Shown here piece by piece: positions 48,637 through 58,749 of a stretch of DNA of 64,000 nt. A model generated the notes under the pieces. That model had not been told where the DNA came from. It saw only the letters and a list, made by a program, of their open reading frames with translations, and did not search any database. Within the stretch, counting starts at the first letter, position 1. Each line of letters starts with the position of its first letter. Source of the stretch: Candidatus Cetobacterium colombiensis (GTDB lineage Bacteria > Fusobacteriota > Fusobacteriia > Fusobacteriales > Fusobacteriaceae); assembly GCF_033962415.1 (NCBI RefSeq), contig NZ_JAVIKH010000002.1:1-64000 (forward strand), given 5' to 3'. The position numbers were made by a program, and so were the translations under genes.

Positions 48637-50190
48637 ATGCTAAAACGTTCATTTATTAACATCTTGACTATTTCCACTTTTTTAATTGGAGTTTCAAGTT
48701 TTGCAAACACTGAAAAACCAAAAGATACAGTTGTAGTTGCAATGGGAAACACTTCTGAACCAGAAGGTGGATTTGATCCTGCATTTGGTTGGGGAGCTGG
48801 AGAACATGTTCATGAACCTCTTATTCAAAGTACTTTAACTACTACAACTAAGGATTTAAAAATAGCATATGATTTAGCTACAGATATAAAATCTTCAGAT
48901 GATGGACTTCAGTGGATTGTAACAATTAGAGATGATGTTTTTTTTACTGATGGAAAACCTTTAACTGCTGAAGACGTTGCTTTTACTTATAACAAAGTTA
49001 AAGAGCTTAGTACTGTTAACGATTTTACAATGCTTGATAAAGCAGAGGCAAAAGATAATAAAACTGTTGTTTTTTATATGAATAGACCTTACTCAATATG
49101 GCCTTATAGTATGGCTAATGTAGGAATTATTCCTAAACATGCATATAATGAAAATTATGGACAAAACCCTATTGGTTCTGGTAGATATGTTTTACACCAG
49201 TGGGATAAAGGTCAACAAGTTATATTAAAAGCTAATCCTAACTATTATGGTAAAGCTCCAAATATTGAAAATGTTGTTGTTTTATTCATGAGTGAAGATG
49301 CTGCTTTTGCTGCTGCTAAGGCAAAAAAAGTTGATGTAGCATATACAACACCTTCTCTTTCTCAAGAAAATGTTAAAGATTATCATGTTCTTGCTGCTCA
49401 TTCAGTTGATAACCGTACTTTCAATCTTCCAACAACACCTAAAGAAGGGAATATTGGAAATGATGTAACCAGTGATTTAGCTATTAGACAAGCTATAAAT
49501 ATAGGTTTAGATAGAGAGCGTTTAATAAAATATATTTTAAAAGGTCATGGAACACCTGCTTATAGTGTGGCTGATAAAATGCCTTGGTTTAACAATGAAA
49601 CTATTGTTGCTTATGACCCTGATAAAGCTCGTGAAATTTTAGATAAAGCTGGCTGGAAAATGGGAAAAAATGGTATTAGAGAAAAAGATGGTATTCCTGC
49701 TAAGTTTAATCTTTTATATCCTGCTAACGATTCTGTTAGGCAAGCTTTAGCTGCTGAAACTTCAAACCAACTTAAAGATTTAGGAATTGCAGTTACTTTT
49801 GAAGGTGTTGGATGGGATACAGCTTACTCTAGAGCACAATCTGAACCTTTAATTTGGGGATGGGGAGCTCATACTCCTATGGAAATGTATAATATATATC
49901 ACACAGCACCAAATAGCACTTTGGCTACATATTCACCTTATAGTAATAAAGAAGTCGATGAGTTAATGGATAAAGCACTCGCTACTAACGATTTACCAAA
50001 ATCTTTTGAACTTTGGAAAGAATCTCAAAATAAAGTTTCTAAAGATGTGCCTTGGATTTGGTTAGTTAATATTGATCACCTATATTGGGTTAAAAATGGA
50101 CTTAAAGTTGCCGATCAAAAAATACATCCTCATGGACATGGTTGGTCTATTGTTAACAATGTAGATGAGTGGTCTTGGAGCAATAATTAA
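48637..50190 (+). CDS. nikA: Nickel ABC transporter substrate-binding protein
   Basis: 517 aa from the ATG at 48637 (ribosome site GGGGAGG), with a signal peptide. It belongs to the SBP_bac_5 family: VVVAMGNTSEPEGGFDPAFGWG, TIRDDVFFTDGKPLTAEDVAFTYNKV, NPIGSGRYVLHQWDKGQQVIL, RQAINIGLDRERLI. Dipeptide carriers share the fold, but the order nikABCDE next to a urease operon and the histidine-rich KIHPHGHGWSI near the C-terminus support nickel. It delivers metal, probably as a His or other chelate, to NikBC. Confidence 0.85.
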   Translation: MLKRSFINILTISTFLIGVSSFANTEKPKDTVVVAMGNTSEPEGGFDPAFGWGAGEHVHEPLIQSTLTTTTKDLKIAYDLATDIKSSDDGLQWIVTIRDDVFFTDGKPLTAEDVAFTYNKVKELSTVNDFTMLDKAEAKDNKTVVFYMNRPYSIWPYSMANVGIIPKHAYNENYGQNPIGSGRYVLHQWDKGQQVILKANPNYYGKAPNIENVVVLFMSEDAAFAAAKAKKVDVAYTTPSLSQENVKDYHVLAAHSVDNRTFNLPTTPKEGNIGNDVTSDLAIRQAINIGLDRERLIKYILKGHGTPAYSVADKMPWFNNETIVAYDPDKAREILDKAGWKMGKNGIREKDGIPAKFNLLYPANDSVRQALAAETSNQLKDLGIAVTFEGVGWDTAYSRAQSEPLIWGWGAHTPMEMYNIYHTAPNSTLATYSPYSNKEVDELMDKALATNDLPKSFELWKESQNKVSKDVPWIWLVNIDHLYWVKNGLKVADQKIHPHGHGWSIVNNVDEWSWSNN

Positions 50191-51179
50191 TGAATACTTC
50201 TAACTCTATTATTAAACAAATAATTAGAGCTATATTTTTAATCTTTTGTGTGAGTGTTGTATCTTTTACCTTAGTATCTTTGTCTCCACTTGATCCTATT
50301 GAAATGAATTTAGGCCAAACTGTTAAAGGATCAATGTCTCCTGAACAATTAAAAAAAGTTCAAGATTATTGGGGAGTTAATACTCCCCTTATTGAACGTT
50401 ACCTATCTTGGTTTAAAGATTTTTTAAGAGGAGATATGAACATTTCACTTTTATATAGAAGGCCTGTTGTTCAAATTATAGGCGAAAGATTATCTAGCTC
50501 TTTATGGTTAATGGGAACAGCTTGGATTTTATCTGGATTTTTAGGATTCTTTTTAGGAGTTATAGCTGGATTTAAAAGAAATAAAATTATTGATCATATT
50601 ATTCATAAATATGCTTTAATATCAGCAAGCATTCCTTCTTTTTGGTTTGCTCTTCTTTTACTAATAGTCTTCTCTGTATGGTTAGATATTTTTCCTATTG
50701 GAATGAGTATCCCCATTGGAGTTGATTTTTCTAACGTAACTTTCAAAGATAGAATACACCATGCTATCCTTCCTATTATAACCCTTATTTTTATAAATTC
50801 ATCGGCGATTATTCTCCACACAAGAGAAAAAATGATTGAGGTATTAGATAGTGACTATGTTTTGTTTGCCAAGGCACGTGGTGAAAATACTTTTAGTATT
50901 ATTTTTAGACATAGTATTAGAAATATTCTATTACCTGCTATCACTTTACAATTTGTTTCTATAAGTGAAATTTTTGGTGGATCAGTTTTAATTGAATCTG
51001 TATTTTCATATCCTGGACTTGGGCAAGCTACTGTTAAAGCTGGTCTTGGAGGAGATGTTCCTCTTTTACTAGCGATAACTGTAGTTACTGCTACAATTGT
51101 TTTCTTAGGTAATTTAATTGCAAATATATTGTATGGAATAGTTGATCCTAGAATAGGAATAAAAAAGAAAAAGGAGTGA
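50190..51179 (+). CDS. nikB: Nickel ABC transporter permease NikB
   Basis: 329 aa, six membrane helices, DppB/NikB type: LVSLSPLDPIEMNLGQ early, LSSSLWLMGTAWILSGFLGFFLGVIAGF, the EAA loop DYVLFAKARGENTFSIIFRHSIRNILLPAIT and EIFGGSVLIESVFSYPGLGQATVKA. It overlaps nikA by one base and pairs with NikC to form the channel. Confidence 0.88.
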   Translation: MNTSNSIIKQIIRAIFLIFCVSVVSFTLVSLSPLDPIEMNLGQTVKGSMSPEQLKKVQDYWGVNTPLIERYLSWFKDFLRGDMNISLLYRRPVVQIIGERLSSSLWLMGTAWILSGFLGFFLGVIAGFKRNKIIDHIIHKYALISASIPSFWFALLLLIVFSVWLDIFPIGMSIPIGVDFSNVTFKDRIHHAILPIITLIFINSSAIILHTREKMIEVLDSDYVLFAKARGENTFSIIFRHSIRNILLPAITLQFVSISEIFGGSVLIESVFSYPGLGQATVKAGLGGDVPLLLAITVVTATIVFLGNLIANILYGIVDPRIGIKKKKE

Positions 51180-51183
51180 CTCT

Positions 51184-52011
51184 ATGATTAAAGAATTAAA
51201 CAATAAGCAAAAAAATATTTATATGCTTAGTTCTACATTTGTTTTTTTAATTGGAATCACTCTTTCTGGATGGTTTCTTTCTGAAAAATCCTTGAACGTT
51301 GATTTTACACAAACAAATATCTCTCCAGAAATAAATCATATTTTTGGAACTGATTGGATGGGAAGAGATATGTTTACTAGAACTCTTTCAGGACTTTCTA
51401 TGAGTATTCGAATAGGCATAATAACAGCCGGTATTAGTTCTATTATAGCTTTAACTTTAGGAACTCTTGCTGCTTTTGGTGGTAAAACCGCCGATAGTTT
51501 CATTACCTGGTTAATAGATTTAATCATGGGTGTACCTCATATATTACTTTTAATTTTAATATCTTTTGCTTGTGGGAAAGGATTTTTAGGAGTTATTACT
51601 GGTGTTACTTTAACTCACTGGCCAGGTCTTGCAAGAGTTATTCGAAGTGAAGTTTTATCTCTTAAAAACAGTGATTATATTATGGTTTCAGAAAAACTTG
51701 GAGTGAGTAAATTTCAAATTGTTAAAAATCATATGATTCCACATTTATTACCTCAATTTTTATTGGGGCTTATTTTATTATTTCCTCATGCTATTTTACA
51801 TGAGGCTAGTATTACTTTTTTAGGCTTTGGTCTCTCTCCTGAACAACCTGCAATAGGAATAATTCTATCTGAAAGTATGCGTTATCTTTCAACAGGAAAA
51901 TGGTGGTTAGGACTTTTCCCTGGATTTTTTTTAGTTCTAACAGTTGTTCTATTCGATTATGCAGGACATAATTTAAGTAAAATTTTTAATGTTAATCAAA
52001 TTCATAAATAG
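51184..52011 (+). CDS. nikC: Nickel ABC transporter permease NikC
   Basis: 275 aa, DppC/NikC type with HIFGTDWMGRDMFTRTLSGLSMSIRIG near residue 50, the EAA motif SDYIMVSEKLGVSKFQIVKNHMIPHLLPQ, and ITFLGFGLSPEQPAIGIILSES at the end. It starts 5 bases after nikB with a GGAGTG ribosome site. It is the second half of the membrane channel. Confidence 0.88.
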   Translation: MIKELNNKQKNIYMLSSTFVFLIGITLSGWFLSEKSLNVDFTQTNISPEINHIFGTDWMGRDMFTRTLSGLSMSIRIGIITAGISSIIALTLGTLAAFGGKTADSFITWLIDLIMGVPHILLLILISFACGKGFLGVITGVTLTHWPGLARVIRSEVLSLKNSDYIMVSEKLGVSKFQIVKNHMIPHLLPQFLLGLILLFPHAILHEASITFLGFGLSPEQPAIGIILSESMRYLSTGKWWLGLFPGFFLVLTVVLFDYAGHNLSKIFNVNQIHK

Positions 52012-52019
52012 GAGGCTAT

Positions 52020-52979
52020 ATGGACTATAGTACAAATAAAGAGATTCTTAGAGTTAAAGATTTATCAATCTCTTTTACACAATATAATGGCTTAAAAAAA
52101 GAGAAAGTCCAAACTATTCACAGTTTAAACCTTTCTGTTAATGAAGGAGAAATTGTTGCTGTTGTAGGAGCTAGTGGTTCTGGAAAGAGTTTATTGGCTC
52201 ATAGTATTTTAGGAATACTTCCCTACAATGCTTCTATGAATGGAGAAATCTATTTTTATGATAATCTTTTAACAGAAGAAAAAAAGAAAGAGTATCGTGG
52301 TAAAGATATTGTTTTAATTCCTCAAAGCGTTTCCTATTTAAATCCCTTAATTAAAATTGGGTCTCAAATTAGAAAAGGGGATAATAGTCAGTCTGCTAAA
52401 AATAGATGCTTAGAGATTTTAAAAAAGTATAAGTTAGATGAAAAAGTAGCGAACATGTATCCATTTCAATTATCTGGAGGTATGACTAGAAGAGTATTAA
52501 TCTCCACTGCTGTTTATAGTTCTCCTAAATTAATTTTAGCTGATGAACCTACTCCAGGACTAGACCCTAGAACTTTAAATCATATTGCAGAACACTTTCA
52601 AGAACTTGCAAACGAAGGAATGGGAATACTTATAATTACACATGATTTGGATGTTGCTTTAAAAATAGCCAATAGAATAGTTGTGTTTTATGATGGAGTG
52701 ACTATTGAAGATCTTTGTACTGATGACTTTTGTTCTTTAGAAAATTTGAATCATCCTTACACAAAAGCTTTATTTCATGCTATGCCACAAAATGGATTTC
52801 ACTCTTTTTCTTTAGATACCTCTTCTAAAAAATCTAATAAAAAAGGATGTTCTTTTTACAATAATTGTTCCCATGCCAGTTCAAGCTGTCTTGGAGAGAT
52901 TCCGTGGAAAAAAACAAAATCTGGTTTTGTCAGATGTATTCTAGAAAAGGAGGAAAAAAATGCAATTACGAGCGAATAA
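52020..52979 (+). CDS. nikD: Nickel ABC transporter ATPase NikD
   Basis: 319 aa. Walker A VGASGSGKSLLAHS (~50), signature PFQLSGGMTRRVLIS, Walker B LILADEPTPGLDPRT. The C-terminal 40 residues carry an oligopeptide/nickel ATPase extension with cysteines (GCSFYNNCSHASSSCLG), which in related ATPases can hold an iron-sulfur cluster. The end overlaps nikE by 20 bases. It powers import with NikE. Confidence 0.88.
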   Translation: MDYSTNKEILRVKDLSISFTQYNGLKKEKVQTIHSLNLSVNEGEIVAVVGASGSGKSLLAHSILGILPYNASMNGEIYFYDNLLTEEKKKEYRGKDIVLIPQSVSYLNPLIKIGSQIRKGDNSQSAKNRCLEILKKYKLDEKVANMYPFQLSGGMTRRVLISTAVYSSPKLILADEPTPGLDPRTLNHIAEHFQELANEGMGILIITHDLDVALKIANRIVVFYDGVTIEDLCTDDFCSLENLNHPYTKALFHAMPQNGFHSFSLDTSSKKSNKKGCSFYNNCSHASSSCLGEIPWKKTKSGFVRCILEKEEKNAITSE

Positions 52980-53586
52980 TATATCCTACAGTCATATTCC
53001 TAATGGAAAAAATATATTTGAAAATTTAAGTTTTACTATAAATAGTGGAGAACGAATTGCAATCACAGCTCCTAGTGGATATGGAAAAACTACTCTTTGC
53101 AAAATACTATCTGGTTACGAAAAACCTAAAAGCGGTGAAGTTTTTTTAGATAATACTTATCTTTATAAATATAGAGGATATTGTCCTGTTCAAATGATTT
53201 GGCAACATCCTGAGCAAGTTTTAAATCCTAGACTTCGAATGAAACAAATCCTCAAAGAAGCTGGTGAAATAGATGAAGACCTTTTAAAATCTTTAGGTAT
53301 TCAAGAAAAATGGTTAAATCGTTTTCCAAGAGAACTGTCTGGAGGGGAACTTCAAAGATTTTGTATCGCTAGAGTTTTAAATAAAAAAACAAAATTTTTA
53401 TTAGCTGATGAAATTACAACTATGTTTGATTTAATTACTCAAAGTCAAATGTGGAAAGTTATTTTAGAGTTCTGTGAAAAAGAAAATATTGGAATTATAA
53501 TCATTAGTCACTCTCAACCGTTAATAGACTTAGTCTGTACGAAACAAATTTTTTTAAAAGATTTAGTACAAATAGAGCATAAATAA
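52960..53586 (+). CDS. nikE: Nickel ABC transporter ATPase NikE
   Basis: 208 aa, shorter than usual and without the C-terminal Cys extension. Walker A TAPSGYGKTTLCKI (~38), signature RELSGGELQRFCIAR, Walker B FLLADEITTMFD. The catalytic Glu is present. It is the last gene of the nickel operon and is followed by a strong terminator shared with the urease operon. Confidence 0.87.
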   Translation: MQLRANNISYSHIPNGKNIFENLSFTINSGERIAITAPSGYGKTTLCKILSGYEKPKSGEVFLDNTYLYKYRGYCPVQMIWQHPEQVLNPRLRMKQILKEAGEIDEDLLKSLGIQEKWLNRFPRELSGGELQRFCIARVLNKKTKFLLADEITTMFDLITQSQMWKVILEFCEKENIGIIIISHSQPLIDLVCTKQIFLKDLVQIEHK

Positions 53587-53613
53587 AAGCCATGTTTTTA
53601 AACATGGCTTTTT
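53585..53613. terminator. Bidirectional terminator between nikE and ureD
   Basis: AAAAGCCATGTTT pairs with AACATGGCTTTT around a three-base loop, with T runs in both directions. It ends both convergent operons. Confidence 0.9.
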
Positions 53614-53616
53614 GCT

Positions 53617-54450
53617 TTATTGCTTTCTTAAATCTAATTTTTCTGATCCTAGTAACTCTTTTCTTGCATAATTTGTTGCTCCATATACTATCTTTTGTAT
53701 ATCTTGAGTTAAATTTCCTAATACTCTCACTACAAGCCCAGAAATTTCTAATTTTGATACACCATACTTTACATCTACTTCATATTTTTGTAAGTACTCT
53801 CTCATTTTCTCTATAAACTCTAAATCTATTTTAGAATCTATTATTATTGCTGTACCATAATTTAAATACTCTTCAAAATGTCCTAAAGAAAATAAATCAT
53901 TTTTTTCTGGTGACAATAAAAGTTTATCTAATAAAACTAACTTATTATCTAAATATATTCTATTTTTCATTTTAGCTAATTTATACTGAAATGGTTGCCC
54001 ATCAGATGACCATCCTGCAGTTATTCCTTCAGCTAATATTAAAGTTGACGTTGAATCTAAATATATATCTGTTTCTTGTTCATAGTTAGCATCTTTAAAT
54101 AATATTGTATTATCCATAATATATTCCAATACACTATTTTTTTCTAAATGTATTTTTGAAAATTGTTTAGCTGGAATATTGTTTACACATTTATAAATTA
54201 TTGTTGGAGTTTGAGTTGTAATTATTGATCTTGTATTCTCTTTTAAATGTATATCATTGTAACAATGTTCCCCTTCTAAGTAACCTCCACCCATATGCAT
54301 AAGAAAATAACATGGAATTTTTTCTGTATCTAGATGAATAGTTGGAGAAACTTTAAAAACACCTTCATGATATATTTTTTTTATAATTGTTTCATTTCTT
54401 GGAATGTGATTTTCCAATATAATTTCAATTTTCCCGTCGCATCTTTCCAT
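53617..54450 (-). CDS. ureD: Urease accessory protein UreD (UreH)
   Basis: 277 aa. UreD-typical stretches: LMHMGGGYLEGEHCYNDIHL (~50-70), TTQTPTIIYKC, LEYIMDNTILFKDANYEQETDIYLD and AEGITAGWSSDGQPFQY. It scaffolds UreF and UreG on apo-urease during nickel loading. It is last in the operon, 2 bases after ureG. Confidence 0.9.
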   Translation of the reverse strand: MERCDGKIEIILENHIPRNETIIKKIYHEGVFKVSPTIHLDTEKIPCYFLMHMGGGYLEGEHCYNDIHLKENTRSIITTQTPTIIYKCVNNIPAKQFSKIHLEKNSVLEYIMDNTILFKDANYEQETDIYLDSTSTLILAEGITAGWSSDGQPFQYKLAKMKNRIYLDNKLVLLDKLLLSPEKNDLFSLGHFEEYLNYGTAIIIDSKIDLEFIEKMREYLQKYEVDVKYGVSKLEISGLVVRVLGNLTQDIQKIVYGATNYARKELLGSEKLDLRKQ

Positions 54451-54452
54451 AA

Positions 54453-55067
54453 CTATCTTAGTCCTTCTAATAAACAGTTTTTCTTAATCCATCTTATTAC
54501 TTCTTCTACTCCTTCATCAGTTTTTAAATTTGTAAAAATAAAAGTTCCTTTATCTCTAAAATGAAGAGTATCTTGTTCCATTACTTTTAAATTTGCTCCA
54601 ACATAAGGTGCTAAATCTATTTTATTTATAATAAATAAATCGCTTTTTATCATACCTTGACCTGCTTTTCTTGGAATTTTCTCTCCTTGAGCAACGTCAA
54701 TTATATAAATTGAAAAATCAACTAAATCTGGACTAAATGTCGCCGCTAAGTTATCTCCTCCACTTTCTAAGAAAATTATATCTAAATCTGGAAAATCTTT
54801 TCTCATTTTATCAAGAGCAGCAAAGTTCATTGATGCATCTTCCCTTATTGCCGTATGAGGACATCCTCCAGTTTCAACACCTATTATTCTATTTTTATCT
54901 AAAACTGAATTTTCAGCCATAAATTTTGCATCTTCTTTTGTATATATGTCATTTGTTATAACACCTAACTCATAATCATCATTTAATCTTCTTGTAACCC
55001 TTTCAACTAATAATGTTTTCCCTGCTCCAACAGGTCCTCCAACTCCAATTACAACCGGCTTCTTCAT
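54453..55067 (-). CDS. ureG: Urease accessory GTPase UreG
   Basis: 204 aa SIMIBI GTPase. P-loop [15 protein letters not shown] (residues 7-21), [12 protein letters not shown], the nickel-binding [18 protein letters not shown] (Cys-Pro-His, ~66), [17 protein letters not shown], and guanine motif [12 protein letters not shown]. It hydrolyses GTP while delivering nickel to UreC. All motifs are intact. Confidence 0.95.
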   Translation of the reverse strand: MKKPVVIGVGGPVGAGKTLLVERVTRRLNDDYELGVITNDIYTKEDAKFMAENSVLDKNRIIGVETGGCPHTAIREDASMNFAALDKMRKDFPDLDIIFLESGGDNLAATFSPDLVDFSIYIIDVAQGEKIPRKAGQGMIKSDLFIINKIDLAPYVGANLKVMEQDTLHFRDKGTFIFTNLKTDEGVEEVIRWIKKNCLLEGLR

Positions 55068-55091
55068 CTATAATCACTCTCCTATTTTTTA

Positions 55092-55811
55092 CTATGACAT
55101 GAATAATCTAAATGTTAATACTTCGTGATTCATTTGAGATATTTCAAATCCAGGAATATTATATCCTAAATCATCTATTGATAGTTTCTCTATCTCTTCT
55201 CTAATATCTTCTAATGTTGAAAGAGAATTTTGTAAAACTCTTTGACCATCTTTTTGACCTAGAGGAATTGCTCTAACAGCACTTTGAACTAATGTTGAAG
55301 AAACACTATATCCATAAGCCACAATAGCTACATCTTTTTTTATTTTTAAATAATGCATTAAAATTGCAAAAGCAACTGCTGGATTTCCATAACTTAAATT
55401 TTCTTCTATTCTTTTTTTATATTCTTTTAATAAATCTATATCAAAAAGTTCTAAAACAATATCTAATTTTCTAAATGCTATTAATTTTGCTCCTTCTCTA
55501 CTTTCCATTGCAACATTTTGAACAGTTAAAAGTTGATCTATATTCCAAACTTCATTTTTTTCATTTTTATCTAACATTTCATAAACTAACTTTATCGCTA
55601 AACCTTCATTATATAAATACTGATTTTCAAAAAACATTGTTAGCCACTTGTTAAATGTGTGAGCATCACATATAACATTTTCTCTTAAATAAGTTTCCAT
55701 TCCATAAGAATGATTAAAAGACCCAATAGGAAAAGCAGAATCACAAACTTGCAATATGTTTAACAATTGCCAAGTTGAAACTGACTTTTCATTTTCTATA
55801 TTATCAATCAT
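55092..55811 (-). CDS. ureF: Urease accessory protein UreF
   Basis: 239 aa from the ATG at 55811, which overlaps the ureE stop; longer in-frame starts lie inside ureE and lack a ribosome site. LLNILQVCDSAFPIGSFNHSYGMETYL is the UreF signature (~13-40), then RAIPLGQKDGQRVLQN. It bridges UreG and UreD and controls GTP use. Confidence 0.9.
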   Translation of the reverse strand: MIDNIENEKSVSTWQLLNILQVCDSAFPIGSFNHSYGMETYLRENVICDAHTFNKWLTMFFENQYLYNEGLAIKLVYEMLDKNEKNEVWNIDQLLTVQNVAMESREGAKLIAFRKLDIVLELFDIDLLKEYKKRIEENLSYGNPAVAFAILMHYLKIKKDVAIVAYGYSVSSTLVQSAVRAIPLGQKDGQRVLQNSLSTLEDIREEIEKLSIDDLGYNIPGFEISQMNHEVLTFRLFMS

Positions 55812-56277
55812 GGCTATGTCCGTGATGCCCATGACTATGCTCAATATGTCTCAAGGCTTTTTTAAACTTTATATATTCAACTTCAAAAGGACACTTTTTC
55901 TCTTTTAAAGTATTATCTAAATATTTATCATAATGAAGATATATTTTTCCATTTTCTATTTTTACTGGTGTATGCATATTTCCTAAAAAATGAGCTATTT
56001 CTCCCATTTGATTCATATCTTTTGGTGAAATTACCAAAACTTTCTCTAAATCTGTTTCAACTATTACAACCTTTTTTCCATCATTATATAAAATTGAACC
56101 ATTTTCTAATTTCATTCCACTTTCTTTTAAACTAATACCATACTCATTATCATCTTCTGAATGAACTCTTAAAATTCTTTTTTCTAAATCATCACTTTTT
56201 ATTATGATTCTTTCTATTTCAAAATCCTCTTTATTTTTTATATCTTTTATGTTTCCCAAAATTTTTTCAAATAGCAT
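55804..56277 (-). CDS. ureE: Urease nickel metallochaperone UreE
   Basis: 157 aa from the ATG at 56277 (TAGGAGGGAAC ribosome site). An N-terminal peptide-binding domain is followed by the metal-binding domain with VLVISPKDMNQMGEIAHFLGNMHTPV (interface His) and a C-terminal His tail EHSHGHHGHSHD. It stores and hands nickel to UreG. It starts about 70 bases after ureC, beyond a strong hairpin. Confidence 0.92.
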   Translation of the reverse strand: MLFEKILGNIKDIKNKEDFEIERIIIKSDDLEKRILRVHSEDDNEYGISLKESGMKLENGSILYNDGKKVVIVETDLEKVLVISPKDMNQMGEIAHFLGNMHTPVKIENGKIYLHYDKYLDNTLKEKKCPFEVEYIKFKKALRHIEHSHGHHGHSHD

Positions 56278-56311
56278 GTTCCCTCCTAAGTATGATTTAT
56301 TTATGATATTT

Positions 56312-56340
56312 TCAGACGAGAGAATAAATCTCTCGTCTGA
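56312..56340. other. Intercistronic hairpin between ureC and ureE
   Basis: TCAGACGAGAGA pairs perfectly with TCTCTCGTCTGA around a five-base loop, 8 bases after the ureC stop. On the plus strand it is followed by eight T, so as an intrinsic terminator it would work against antisense transcription. On the operon strand there is no T run, so it may protect or process the ureABC message. Confidence 0.75.
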
Positions 56341-56347
56341 ATTTTTT

Positions 56348-58066
56348 TTAATATAAATAATATCTTTGTGCCAATGCAAATTCTTCTAGCGGATCACAAG
56401 TTATTAATTTTCCATCTATTGTTACTTCATATGTTTGTGGATCTATTTTTATATCTGGTAACTCTGCATTAAATTTCATATCTTTCTTAGTAAGATTTCT
56501 TAAATTTTCAACTGGTAAAACTATTTTTTCCAATCCTAATTTTTCTTTTACTCCATGCTCATAAGCATATTTTGACACGAAAGTTATATGAGAGTGATGT
56601 AATGCTTTTCCTTTTGCTCCATATAATTCACGAACTAATCTTGGCTCTGTAGTTGGTAAACTTGAACTTGCATCTCCCATTACTCCATAAGATATTGTTC
56701 CACATTTTAAAATCATCATAGGTTTTGTACCAAACATTTTTGGTTCCCATAAAACTAAATCTGCATATTTTCCTACTTCTACTGATCCAATATGAGTACT
56801 TATTCCTGAAACGATAGCTGGATTTATTGTATATTTAGCCACAAATCTTTTTATTCTATTGTTATCTGAATATTCGCTGTCCCCTTCTAAAGGTCCACGT
56901 TGTTTTTTCATTTTGTCAGCTAATTGCCATGTTTTCATATTTACTTCTCCAATTCTTCCCATGGCCATAGTATCTGAACTCATCATACTTATAACACCCA
57001 TATCGTGTAAAACATCCTCAGCTGCTATTGTTTGTTTTCTTATTCTTGAATCTGCAAATGCCACGTCTTCTGGTATTTTTGGATCTAAGTGGTGACAAAC
57101 CATTAACATATCAAGTTCTTCTGGAACACTATTTTTTCCATAAGGATTTGTTGGACTTGTAGATGATGGTAATACATTTAAGTGACTTGCCATTACCATT
57201 ATATCTGGAGCATGTCCTCCTCCAGCACCTTCAGTGTGATATGTGTGAATTGTTCTTCCTGCAATTGCATTTAATGTATGCTCAACAAATCCACCTTCAT
57301 TTAATGAATCTGTATGGATTGCAACTTGAACATCATATTTATCTGCAGCTCTTAATGTATAATCTATACCAGCTTGTGTTGCTCCCCAGTCCTCATGTAT
57401 TTTTAAACCTACAGCTCCTGCTTCTATTTGCTCCGCTATAACTCTTTCATTATCTCCAGCTCCTTTACCTAAAATACCAATATTTATAGGTAAATCATCA
57501 TGTGATTGTAACAATCTTTCTATATGCCAAGCACCTGGAGTTGCTGTTGCAGAACGCGTACCATCTGCAGGTCCTGTTCCTCCTGCTATTATCGTTGTAA
57601 TTCCATTATCTAAAGCAGCATGAACTATATCTGGTGTAATTAAGTGAACATGTGTATCTATTCCACCGGCAGTTACTATAAGTCCCTCTCCTGCTATCGA
57701 TTCTGTACTTGCTCCTACAACAAAATCTATATTATCCATTAAATCTGGATTTCCACCTTTTCCTATAGCAATTATTCTTCCATCTCTTATTCCTATATCT
57801 GCTTTATATACTCCAGTGTAATCTATTATTACTACACTATTTATTATTGTGTCAACAACTAAAGGATTTCCTTCTCTAGTTTCTATAGGATTTAATCCCA
57901 TACCATCTCTTAGAGTTTTTCCTCCTCCAAATTTTGATTCCTCTCCATATACTGTTAAATCTTTCTCTACTCTTGCAAATAAATTGGTATCTCCTAGTCT
58001 TATACTATCTCCTGTTGTAGGACCAAACATATCCGAATATTTTTTTCTATCCATCTCAAAACTCAT
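56348..58066 (-). CDS. ureC: Urease alpha subunit UreC
   Basis: 572 aa, full length. Nickel ligands are in [12 protein letters not shown] (~133-144), the carbamylated Lys in [12 protein letters not shown] (~220), HTDSLNEGG and [18 protein letters not shown], and Asp in [12 protein letters not shown]. The flap region [22 protein letters not shown] is present. It hydrolyses urea to ammonia and carbamate in the cytoplasm. It follows ureB by 12 bases. Confidence 0.97.
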   Translation of the reverse strand: MSFEMDRKKYSDMFGPTTGDSIRLGDTNLFARVEKDLTVYGEESKFGGGKTLRDGMGLNPIETREGNPLVVDTIINSVVIIDYTGVYKADIGIRDGRIIAIGKGGNPDLMDNIDFVVGASTESIAGEGLIVTAGGIDTHVHLITPDIVHAALDNGITTIIAGGTGPADGTRSATATPGAWHIERLLQSHDDLPINIGILGKGAGDNERVIAEQIEAGAVGLKIHEDWGATQAGIDYTLRAADKYDVQVAIHTDSLNEGGFVEHTLNAIAGRTIHTYHTEGAGGGHAPDIMVMASHLNVLPSSTSPTNPYGKNSVPEELDMLMVCHHLDPKIPEDVAFADSRIRKQTIAAEDVLHDMGVISMMSSDTMAMGRIGEVNMKTWQLADKMKKQRGPLEGDSEYSDNNRIKRFVAKYTINPAIVSGISTHIGSVEVGKYADLVLWEPKMFGTKPMMILKCGTISYGVMGDASSSLPTTEPRLVRELYGAKGKALHHSHITFVSKYAYEHGVKEKLGLEKIVLPVENLRNLTKKDMKFNAELPDIKIDPQTYEVTIDGKLITCDPLEEFALAQRYYLY

Positions 58067-58078
58067 AATCTGAACCTC

Positions 58079-58387
58079 CTAGTCTAAATATCCCTCAACT
58101 TTATTATTAAATCCGAAAACTCTTCTTCTTCCACTAAAATCGATTAATTTTACAACTTTTTTATCTCCTGGTTCAAATCTTACAGCAGTTCCAGAAGGTA
58201 TATCTAATCTCTTTCCTCTAGCCAACTCTCTATCAAATTCCAAACCGCAATTAGCCTCATAAAAATGGAAATGTGATCCAACTTGAACTGCTCTATCTCC
58301 TTTATTTACCACTTCTATCTCTATAGCTTCATGACCTTTATTACAAAGTATTTTATCTTTTCCTAATATATATTCACCTGGAATCAT
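58079..58387 (-). CDS. ureB: Urease beta subunit UreB
   Basis: 102 aa, normal length. [28 protein letters not shown] at the start, [23 protein letters not shown] and [18 protein letters not shown] are family hallmarks. It forms the trimeric enzyme with UreA and UreC. An AGGAGG ribosome site precedes it. Confidence 0.96.
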   Translation of the reverse strand: MIPGEYILGKDKILCNKGHEAIEIEVVNKGDRAVQVGSHFHFYEANCGLEFDRELARGKRLDIPSGTAVRFEPGDKKVVKLIDFSGRRRVFGFNNKVEGYLD

Positions 58388-58415
58388 AAATGTCTCCTCC
58401 TAATTTTAATTTAAC

Positions 58416-58718
58416 CTATTGTATTGGGTTATGTACAGTTACAAGTTTTGTTCCATCTCTAAACGTCGCTTCTACCTGAATTATTGGAATCATTTCAGCA
58501 ATTCCTTCCATAACATCCTCTTTCTTTAATAAAGTTTGACCATAAGACATTAACTCTTCAACACTTTTTCCGTCTCTTGCTCCCTCTATTATTTCATCAG
58601 AAATATATGCTATTGTTTCAGGATAATTTAATTTAACACCTCTGTTTTTTCTTTTTCTTGCAACTTCTGCTGCAACGCTTATCATTAACTTTTCTTTTTC
58701 TCTCGTTGTCAAATACAT
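58416..58718 (-). CDS. ureA: Urease gamma subunit UreA
   Basis: 100 aa, normal length. [76 protein letters not shown] are typical throughout. Separate ureA and ureB genes (not fused as in Helicobacter) follow the common bacterial plan. Confidence 0.96.
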   Translation of the reverse strand: MYLTTREKEKLMISVAAEVARKRKNRGVKLNYPETIAYISDEIIEGARDGKSVEELMSYGQTLLKKEDVMEGIAEMIPIIQVEATFRDGTKLVTVHNPIQ

Positions 58719-58749
58719 ATAACTACCACCTCGTCTAATAAATTAAAAT

